Shown: in pieces, positions 12,304-23,100 of the stretch
How positions within the stretch are numbered: position 1 is the stretch's first letter
How the letters are laid out: each line of letters opens with the position of its first letter
NCBI GenBank assembly: GCA_003260075.1
Contig: QLIY01000190.1
Span: 130,520 to 194,519, forward strand
DNA length: 64,000 nucleotides
Origin: Phallusia mammillata
Taxonomy: Eukaryota; Chordata; Ascidiacea; Phlebobranchia; Ascidiidae
Direction: 5' to 3'
The notes under the pieces: model-generated
The model's input: only the letters and a program-made list of their open reading frames with translations
Databases searched by the model: none
Told to the model about the DNA's origin: nothing
Made by a program: the position numbers and the translations under genes

Positions 12304-14136
12304 TTACCCTACTAACAACAAACAATGTTGTAAAATTTTCGTACCCTTTTCTGTTGACATGGGAGAGTTTCCGATTTGCTCGTACGAATTTCCAGACTGG
12401 CTGTAGCTGCTGCTGCTTCGTTGCAATTTCGGCAATGCGTACTCAATATCCGTCAAAAATCGTGAATCGGTATCGTTTTTCCAATAGATGTTACGGCATG
12501 CCTATGGGTTAAAAAAAGTAGACATTTTCGGAAATTGATGCAGACACAAACTTTGGGTAAGAATGTTTCTCTAATGTGTAAGTCAAAAACAGCATGAAAA
12601 TAGGTCTCAATTTCATTTTCAACAAATAAAATAACCAATTAATTCCATGTCCAGCCAAGTTTCAACAAAATTTTTGGTTGGATACATTTGATAAAAATTT
12701 AACATTTCTTAAAATAAAATTTTATTTTAAGAAAGAATTTGACAAAACAGCCATTACGTTCCAGGTAAAGTTACTGCTAACGTGCAGCAAGAAGATTGTT
12801 TTTTTTACCTTCATTGCATTTTGTAAGTCGGAAATATTTGGTTGACCGGCCAATGCTCTAATTGCTTTGCCAACATGCGGCACACGAACGAAGATAAGTT
12901 TGGTTTCATTCCGTCGCATATTGATCAAGCCCTGCGATTAAAGATACGTATTGTGTCTTACTTCTGCAAAATCAAAACAATGAAAAACAGGAAAATAGCC
13001 CTCTACTGCTCACCAGCGCTACAAGTGGCAAATAAATGTCATGTTTGTCAAAACATGTTTCGCACTTTTTATCAATCTTTTATGTGACTCAAGTGGTTAT
13101 AAACGGGTATAACTGATGTAGCCTTTCATATTACTGATTATGGCATGAGCATTTGTTGGAATGTTTAAATAATACAGCATTTCGCTCTTTATGTCTATTT
13201 GGGGCCGTTATTTTCCTCATTAAACTTATGTACAGTTCCTTGTATAGTGTTTTAAAACACATACCTGTTGTGTCACAAAGCGAGCCCAGGCGTCCTGGAT
13301 AAAATCCTCGGTCACCACAATTATCATTCGGTGACTTTGTTCCAGATGCTTCAACAAAGTTTCCACCTTGACTGTAACGAAAATTGAAGGTTAACTATAA
13401 AAACCTTACGCCATTAGCCCTACATCGTATTGTTTAGGACCTATGATTTGTTTGGAAACACAGATTATAAAGTTTAAGAGCCCCCAATTGAAAGTGGTTT
13501 ACCGCACAACTTTCAATACTTTTACAATAGGTGGTGAGCTTATCATGCGTTGCACACTTAGTTATACTCAGAGCTGCCATTAACATGGGTCCCACAAATA
13601 GGACAACCGAAAAATTGTATTTTCATAGGAAACGAAACAAACGTTTTTGAACAAATCTTTACATTTATACGAGTCACAACATATCACATGCCACATTTTT
13701 CGCCAAAAACAATCTTTTCCAGCAAATCCTTATTTGTTCGTAGTTAATACTTCGTGTATCTCATGACAGCTCAGTTCTAGGTTTACTTTTGCTTGTGGCG
13801 GCGATTGGACTTGTAATTGTTGAAAATAAGGACAAGGACATTTCTTACAAATAAGGACCGCATGGCAACCCTCGCTATAATTCTTCAATCGAAAAATATG
13901 GCGTAGGCCTTTTTGAAGGAATCAAATTCACCAGACAACAAAGCTTACAACCTAAACAGCGTGCAAAACAGACTTACAGCCCTGGTCGTATTCCTCGGCC
14001 GGGTCGTAGTACTTGTAGTTCAATTCGTTCATTTTATTTTTAATGCTACGAACAATTCGTGCCGTCTCTTCCCGAGCTGTAACACGCTCTGGGCCAGGTG
14101 TGTAGTAAGCAAGCGTCGCCACGTAACCAAGTTCGT
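12304..14136 (-). CDS. Receptor A TIR exons (14136-13978, 13371-13265, 12931-12809, 12501-12304)
   Basis: Cytoplasmic TIR domain in four exons, phases 1-1, 1-0, 0-0 and 0-stop. The order is YVATLAYY (degenerate box 1), LNYKYYDPAEEYDQG (box 2 region), HRMIIVVTEDFIQDAW (beta-D region, the best conserved part), TKLIFVRVP, then IEYALPKL (box 3 region). It ends in a Ser-rich tail with a polar YEQIG stretch. Box 1 lacks the usual (F/Y)DAF and box 2 lacks RD-x-x-PG, so signalling through the usual surface may be altered. Confidence 0.85.
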
Positions 14137-17100
14137 CTGCAAATAAAGCAATCACGTTAACCATCTGTTGTTGAACTATAAACTTGGAAGTACTTAATGA
14201 AGCAGGTCATAAGTTAGCCCCTATAAAATTCACGGAAATGATGGAGGTACAATGCATCAAACAACCAGATTTTAGCACATGGGTTCCCAGGCCCGGGGTT
14301 CGCGGACATCTAAAGGTCTGGGATGTGGGACTCAAGATCGACTTTTGAGGTAGTCGAAATTTCGGGTTCTACCATTACCATACAAATTAGCAATAGTGGT
14401 TTGGACATGATTTCCTTTTTGCAGTGGAATTTGCGCCATTTGTAAACTTAAACCAATACTAGTATTGTTTGATTTAAACCGTCGGGCAAGCCTGATTTAA
14501 ACCGTGTACAATGTTTGTTCATCCACAAATGTTTCGATAGTAAACAATAAAAATTATAAAGCAACACTATACCTTGGTCGTATTTTCCAAAATGGCGTCG
14601 GTAGGTAAGTTTAATCAAAGTGCGGTAGCGTCGCGCAAGACAAGCCAAAATGGTTATCACCACGACGACCACCAATACTGCAACCAATATCGACACGATT
14701 CTCCGCAGCTCCCTCAAGCGGTTAAATTTCAATTCCACTTTGACCGGTTTGCCTGGCGCTCCCTTGTAAATCAGCTGGGCCGTGTAGACTCCTGCATCGC
14801 TTTTTTGAATATCCCTGTAAAGAAATGTAAGTTTTAACAGCTTTGCTGAAGACAGTGCACACTGTTTCAACATATTAGGTCTCGTCAGTGCAGCTGGTGA
14901 CAGACATTGAACGTAAAGACTAGTAAAGCGAGGCAACTGTACTTTAGTTTGTTACGACTAGGAAAAACATCTTGTGAATGCCACCACTGGGCATTAGCCA
15001 AAGTCAAACTTGATTCATAATGGCCAAGAAGCAGCTTGAAACAAAAGTTATTGGCTCGCAAGTCGTGAAACACATATTTTCCCAGTTTCTCTTTTGAGAT
15101 TATGTTGGTAGGTCAGGGTAACACATTGCACGAAGCTGTGTTTGTCCTGAAGTTTAAATGATTTTCGGAAGCTTACTTTAGTCTTTAGTCTGCCCTTGCT
15201 TTTGAAACCATAAAAGTAAAGCGCTGTCAGTACAAAATGGTATTTAAAATCCTCAACTTTTTTATACTCTAGCAGTAACAGGGGTCTTTGATTGTAAACG
15301 TTTAGTTGAACGAACAGGAGAGCGTTTCTTTTTATTGCGCAGGTCGACGTTTAGTACTCCTGCTGATTTAAGCGATATTGACATTAGTGCCATAAAACAT
15401 ATTTTGTCACCGACTGACATACGAACCTGAATTTAAGAAATACTTGAAAAGTCCGTTCCTCTGTGTCCACATCTAATTCAGATTCTTCTGGTATGTAAGG
15501 GTAGCAGAAGCTTTCCTCGTTTACGAAGTTATCCCTGCGTCGCAAAAATATAAATGTTCACAAAAACAAACTAAAACCCTCGCTGTTTCAGTATTTTAAC
15601 GTGCAGTGTTGGCATGTCAGAATTGTAAACCGGTTCTGTTTTGTTCGGGGGGGTTAAAGCTTAAATACAACGAGTTTGATTTTGGATCTGACTTCAAGTA
15701 TTATGCCGCAATTTTACCAACTTTTGAACGCCTAATTTGGACCATTTAAAAAAAAATCGGGTATGGTCGGGTTTTACATTAGTACATTTAGGTTCGGCCG
15801 GGTTTGGGTCCGAATTTGCTGATCAACTTTACTTCAGGTTAACAATACTTTCAAGAGACAATGTGATAACCTGACGATGATATTATGGTTTTGTCGAAAC
15901 GTTTCAGAAATGGAAGTTTCATTTTTTACTTTAAGAGCAATTTTGTTCTTAGTTAACCTTACGTTCATGTCTCTGGTATCTATCCTAATTCAAAATGAAC
16001 CTTGTAATTGTTTAGCGCTTACCAGACGCCTAAACAACACATTGTTCACAACCTTTTAAAAGAAGGCTGAATTTTTTTGGGTAACGTAAGTTGAACTTAC
16101 ACTCCACATTTGACTTTGCATTCGTTTTCACCATTGTTCATCATATTGTTCAAATCTCGGTTTTCGCATAACACCTTGTCGCTGCCCTCCTGTGAGCAAA
16201 ATGTTGTCAGTCATCAACAAATACATGTACTCGTAAGTTGTGCTATAAATGCCATACAATAGTTTGGATATACCAACATGCCGATGATTTAATTGTACAA
16301 AACAGACGTTAGGCATAGGTGAAATGAAAAGCAATTGATTTGGTTAGGTTGTCGTAGTTCTCCATGGAGTAAAGGTGATACACAAAGTAAGATTTATACT
16401 TGGATAAAAACACAAAATAAAACAAACGTAATAAAATCATTATGCCATTTAATGATAAGTAAGCTTAGTGGTTTAAGCCCAGTTGTGGCATCAAACAGAT
16501 TTGGTGAGGCATAGCTTTTCACCATGTCTTTCCTAACAAACTGGAATGCCGTAATAGTATGGCTACATCATACTACCAATGCTTTGTCCACAGCTTCACC
16601 GATAATACATTATAGGTTAAAACAATGTGCAATGTATGAAACTTACTTATTATGACAAACCTCGTTTACCATTATTATTTAGGTTGAATAGTAAAGTTGA
16701 AATGTGAAATTTTACATTTTCGAGGCCTGTGGGTTAAACGCTATGGGTCAAAAAATTAAAACCATTTTATTGTGCGTGTAAATTAAAAAAAGGTTTCAAT
16801 CACTCATACTTAACAATTTGGTTTGACATTAATTGTTACCAACCTTTGTCCAAATAATTTCCAGGTCGCCCGACTGTAGTTTGTCGCGGTTTTTACGCGC
16901 CTCGCACATCACTGTGACTTCAGCCCCCGCGAAAAACTCCATTTCACCCTCACACAGAAGTGTTGGTTGAAAATTCTCGTGCAGTTCCTCTGAAAAGACA
17001 ACACCTATTAGGAAACCTATGTTCTTCAGAAATAATGTTCATTAAGGAGGGACTGCATTTTTCCAGTAACGTATGGTCAAATTAATTTTTGGTATGGGTC

Positions 17101-20100
17101 AAAAATGTGTAAAGTTTTATGGGACTGAAAAAGTGCCTGTTGGGGGGTAGGGGGTTGCTAATACATTTTTTTGAGTTCTTGTAAAACTATACGGTAAACG
17201 TAACCCATTTTCAGGGTAACATGTCGTTAGAACAGCTTTTGTAACCACGGTCAAAACATTGCAACACGAACAAAAATAGCCACAGATCTCATGTGCATGT
17301 AATTGATTTCTGGCTTTATAATCTTATCACTTCGACAGATGATAAACTTACCTCGTACACAAACAGAGTAATGAGCAATGTACGCAGTCAAATTCTGGTA
17401 CGTTACAGCACAAGTGTAGATGCCGGGGTCATAATAGTTCACTCCGGTTTTCTGTAAAGAAATGACAGTGCTGACGGTTTGCATAGGCGTGAAACAGAAT
17501 CAAAAGGTTTCAGAAAAAATACCATGCCTTTTTTTAAATATAAAGATTTCATAGATGCACAATCTTTGGTTTCATTTTTTACCAGCAAGTATTGTGTGAT
17601 TGTTCGGCGTGAGACATCGAGAAAACTTATTAAATATTGTTAGAATCGTGACTCCCACCATCTTGTATAGTGTTACACAATCGATACCAGGGCATAAGTT
17701 GTGAATCAGGCGGGGTTCGGACCAGGCTTTTCGGGCTTAGGTTTCGTAAAGGAAACGGGCTTAACTCGCGCCTGACTTTATACTCTGCGTCAGTAAATAA
17801 ATTTTACAAACAGCGTAGCCAGTTGCTGGACCTGACCCAAAGTCAAACAGCCTCAAAAAGCCCTGTTTAAGACCCATTGCCCAAAACCAAGCATGGTTTC
17901 TATAGTATTACCTGAAACTTTTTTGGATGCCCAGGATCAGGCTCAACAAAAAACGCAAGGTCGTTCTTGATGTCGGTCATCTTAAAACAGCTTCTATCCG
18001 GATTTACTGCACCATTTTTGAGACGCTCAGAAAAAAGCCACTCAGTTTTATATTGGTCTGCGGGGACTGATGGAGGATTAATTGCGTCGCTGCCAGAAGC
18101 TGTAAACAACAACAAAATTTTTTGCCACTATTTTTCTTGCATAGAAAGTCAGGTTCAGCTGATGCGTCTGGTACACAAAGTCCACAAGGTACAGATACAA
18201 ACTTGATCTGGTTCTGGGTTGTCAATTTTCAGTTTTTTGAGTCTGACGAAACCGGTTAATTGGGATTACAATTTACCAAGCGTTTAACCAGTTTTCCCGG
18301 TTAAGTAGGTTGTGTTTTACCGGTTTGTTGTGTTAACAAATGATAGGCAACGGTTCGGTATTCACTAAAGTGTCCCGATTAACCAGATTGCGATTAACCA
18401 GTTTCGTCTGTATCTGGTATTTTTAATGTCGCAACGTGCATAAACTAAATTTATGGTTAATTCCAGTTTAATTTATGTGTCCAAAAATAGAAAAGCATTT
18501 TCAAAGTCTGCCACGAAGTCACAATGTTGAATGCATCAAATATACACAGATTTTCGTTAATTTAAATTTCCTAATAAATCGCTAAAATCGAAAGATCACG
18601 CAGAGTTTACTACAACAAAAACGACACTTCGTAAAAAAAGTCAAACATCAATTTACCCGGTATGCAACGAAGTCGCAATGTTGAATCCACCATAACACTC
18701 AACTGTTGAACGTTCTTGTCACATGACAACGCGTCATCGATGGCGCTCAAGCATGACGTGGGAAAAGGCAAAAGGGTGACGTTGACTTTCGAAGTGAGAC
18801 ACTGACTTCCGGAGGTCTGCGAAAAAATGGGTTAAAAGTGGTATTTTTTTGGGTAACCGGGGTTTCCATGGCGCTCTGTTGCCAAGACTAGAAAGGCAAC
18901 CACCCAAATAGAGCTGTTTTCTTAAAATCATGTTTATGTGGGTAAACAGCATATCTGGCTTGATGACTGACCTATTTTAACTTGAACGCTTGTAATTTGC
19001 TAAATCAACAGAAAAACGTTTTTGCGGGTTTTTTGCGAAAACGTTTTTATTTTTGGGGGGACAATTTCAACGTATATAGTTGCTTCATGTTAAAATCTCT
19101 CATTGTTAAACTTATTTTTGCCAATTTTAAAATTACTGCAAAATGGAACACCAACAAATTTTTCAATAGCTGTGTTAAAAAATAGGTTATATGTCTTGCT
19201 TGTTTTTTTCTTTCCTCCATAATGCCTTCATTCTCGCTCGCAAAGAGCCACACCAGTCCTATACTTACTTCGGTCAAATATCGCTTGTCCAAAACACTGC
19301 TCAACGGGGAACAAATTCGCGAAAAAAGGTATTATGTTTGAATACGAAACGCCGTGGTAGTGGTTGCATGGCAAATATCATGGGATGTGGTGGCAGGGTT
19401 TCGCCGAAAGTACAGGAAAAACGCTGGGATTCTGGACGGTATAAGCCAGCTGCGCCTTCTCACTATGTTATATTTGCGGGATAGGTCATTTATTTTAAAA
19501 AAGAACTTTGCCTTTGGAAGATTTTCTTTCCGCAGATTTCGCTTTAAATGAATTGCCGCAACGTTTTGAAAAATAGGGTAAAACGATCAACGTACGCTTC
19601 TTGGCCAATATATTTGGCACGTGTGTGTATTACTGCGTAAGGTAATCCCGCGTGAAAACCTAAATATTTCTTTTAAAAACATTTGTCACAAAAATATATA
19701 ATACGTCAAAAGTACAACAAAAATACAAAATATGAAACAGTGAGGGCGTCCTACCTGGTAGAGTTGAAAAAAGCTGAGTGCTGGCATATGGGGCTGTAAG
19801 ACGAGGTTGTCGGATGAGTTGTAAGTTTCTGTACGGAGATCTTTTAAATGACACTGCACAAAAACATGTTACGTGTAAAAAACTTCTTTAAACAATTACT
19901 TGAAGCAAAATATTACGTAAGAGATCTGGAACAAAATTTATTGCTAGCTTTTTTTGCTTCAAAATTGTTTTTACGTTGGAGATACCTGTCATTGATATTA
20001 TAATACATATAAACTAACAGTTTATTATTTGTTGTATTTTGAGGTAACAAATGATTAGTCGCCACATTTAATGTAACAATTGATAAAACGCTACATCCCC

Positions 20101-23100
20101 AGCATAAAGACTAAGATTTTGTGACCTATTGAAACGTAATTGTGTTTAAAGATACATGCTTATATATCTTGATGATTCATCGTCACTTACATCCTATGCG
20201 AACTTTTGCTCCGCGCGATAAGCTGTTGAGCACATTTTAGTCAAGCGGCGAGCAACTAAGTAAAAGTCGAAAATGGCGGTGCTTCGGGTCCTAGTTAGAG
20301 TTCATATATTGGGTTTTTGAATTGAATAGGTCAAAGGTCACGGTAATAGATTGTAAACCAGTATGTTAAATCTTTGTTTCCTTTGTGGTAAAAAAAATTG
20401 CAGAAAAAAGTTCGGTCAATTTTCAGTTGAACCAAAAGATGGGAATTTAAAAGAGTGCGGAGCTGCGTCAAGCTGTCCAGACAACAACTGAAAAGGTAGG
20501 AAAAATTCCAGAAATTTCTTATTGACTGAACGGCATATGTGAAGCGGTAGGCGATTCGGCCGCACGACCGGGGAAATTTTCCCAAAATTTATTTGAAATT
20601 CCTTGAAAAAGCGTCACACCGTTGAATTTCCCATCTGCTGAGCCACACGAAGCAAACCAAACGCCGAAGCGAATTTCAAGACACAAGGCAAGGGAATAAC
20701 CCGACAGTCTCTCTTATTCTCTATTACAATGGTTTTCAACTAGTTTCAGGCTATGGCTATGTATAACTAAATGAATATTGCTGACCAATTCATTGTAAAG
20801 TAAGGATAAAGAAAGCATGTACAACTATAGTATATTGGCTTGGTACATATTTCTTCAATACAGAATTTCGAGCTGGAATATAGAACAATTGACATCTATG
20901 GCCAATACTTGACAATTATTTTCCATCAATACAGAATTTCCATGGGCCACCAGTAGTTCAATTAAATTAAATCGCGGACCAGTTCATTTTTACGTAAGGA
21001 TAAAGAAAGCATCGACAAAAAGAATATTGGTTTGGTATATATAAAAGAATATGTTGGATATATTCCTTCAATGCAGAATTTCGAGCAGTGATACCAAACA
21101 ATTGACATCTATGGCCAATCCTTGGCAAAGCGTTTACTCAACTATTTCCAGTTTATCACCAAATACAATTAACGTCCAAAGACCACCCAAAAATTCATCA
21201 TGGGCCACCAGTTGGGAACCACTGCTCCATCATAAGTTTTTTATAACCATCGTTTTTAAGCGAAATTTAGCAACATGTAATGGTGTCACTAACCACAAGC
21301 TATTGTTATACAGGGGGGGGGGGAGGACCACCCAAAAATTCATCATGGACCACCAGTTGGGAACCACTGCTCCATCATAAGTTTTTCAACCATCGTTTTT
21401 AAGCGAAAATCAGATTTAGCAACATGTAATGGTGTCACTAACCACAAGCTATTGTTATACAAATTCCTGTTATGCAGTGAACTATCGTAATCCTAGACCA
21501 GCCGTAATCGATATCGCTTGGCAAGTTCAGTCCGCCAACGAACTTCCCCGCTGGTTTATCCAAACAATAGATGCCCTTCTCGACCTTTCTTAGTGGTTTG
21601 CCCCAAATTTGCATACAGCGTGACTGGCACCTTTGAAAATATTTGAAGACCTTTGCTGCCGACAAGACGAAAACTTGAAAGAAAATCGTGAAGAAAAATG
21701 GGTACTTTCACGAGAAACTCAAGATAAGTTGAAAACAACACCCGTGTACACAGTTGACAGTTTAAAGGTACGCAAGGTTGTTTGTTGTTTACAAAACAAT
21801 TGCAGCTTTGGCGGGTATTTATTGCAGCATTTGTTTGCAAGTGTGGTAAATCCCGTTTATCTAACGAGCAAAGAGTTTAAAAATATGACTCCAAACCGCA
21901 ACCTCAGCTCTGTGGCCTCATGAGCATCGGAAGAAGCTAAGTGCTGATTGAATAATTTATCGTTTAGCTGCCACAAACATCGCGATGGTTTGTGTTGAAA
22001 ACAACGCAACTGTTTTGCACAGATCAATAAAATCGGCATCAAACTAATCGATACGGAAAATACCCGTTTAATTTGAAGCCACACTAACGTGCCTATTCCG
22101 CTCGATTCAAGGCAAGTATGCAGGATAAGAAACGGGATATTCCACATGAGGTGTCAGTAACAGCTATTGGCCTAACGATGGATTTTTTCAGATGAAATGA
22201 CAAAGATTTGACGGGTGATACACTCTGTGTGCCCCCTTTGTAAATGATCGTCTACGTTATGGATGTAGGTCGGAATTCCCTAATATTGACGAGGATACAT
22301 CACAATTTAAATGTATTGCCTACAATTTAGGGGTATTCTGATTCCTTGAGGAACGCGAACAATTTAACTGATAGTTTTTGTGATTAATCCTTGCGCACTC
22401 AACGTGAATGCATGTATTTATGCTAATGCACAAATTGAAAAGTGGAAAAATAACATTATTCGATGTAACAGTAGTCTAAGTTTTGCAAAACCAACAAACT
22501 TGAAACCAATAAAGCTGGGAAACGGGTTGGAATGGTCAAGTCTGTATTTGCGTCAATAAATTCTATGTTTCACCGACCTACTGAGAACTGTAGTACAAAA
22601 CAGTGTGGTAGAGGTATGATATAAATCAGGGCAAAGACAAGCGGCAAAATATGGGAAGCGAAACCACGAAATCCGTCCGACGCGAACCACATAATACGAG
22701 CCGTTTAGCGAGCAAGGGATGAACGATGAGGGTTAAATGAATGGATAACCAATGTTCGGTCGGTTTCGATAGGCGGTATATTAATATTTGTCAAGTAAAT
22801 CATAAATTTAAAACTTGATCCTAAGAGATAGACTAGGAAGGCAATTGCGGTGAAAGTGGCCATTTCTGGGTTTTTTGAGAGTTGAAACTGTATTGCACAA
22901 AGGAGGGGTTGACCATGTGAATGACTCGTAGTGTTGTGTACAATATATGTACACATTTTTGGAATTAGGAAATTTTTGGAAGTAGATTTTTTGAAATGAC
23001 AAACAAAGTTTTTGAAATGACCCATTTTTTTGTCTTTTTACGAGCAAAAACATTTTTTTACAAACAAGTCTAACGACTTTCCACGGCACAAGTTTAGCTG

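Noticed and set aside
14448-14936. A single 162-codon receptor A exon
   Set aside because: The frame reads through a real donor at 14572 and a real acceptor at 14815; the paralogue has the same 242-base exon.
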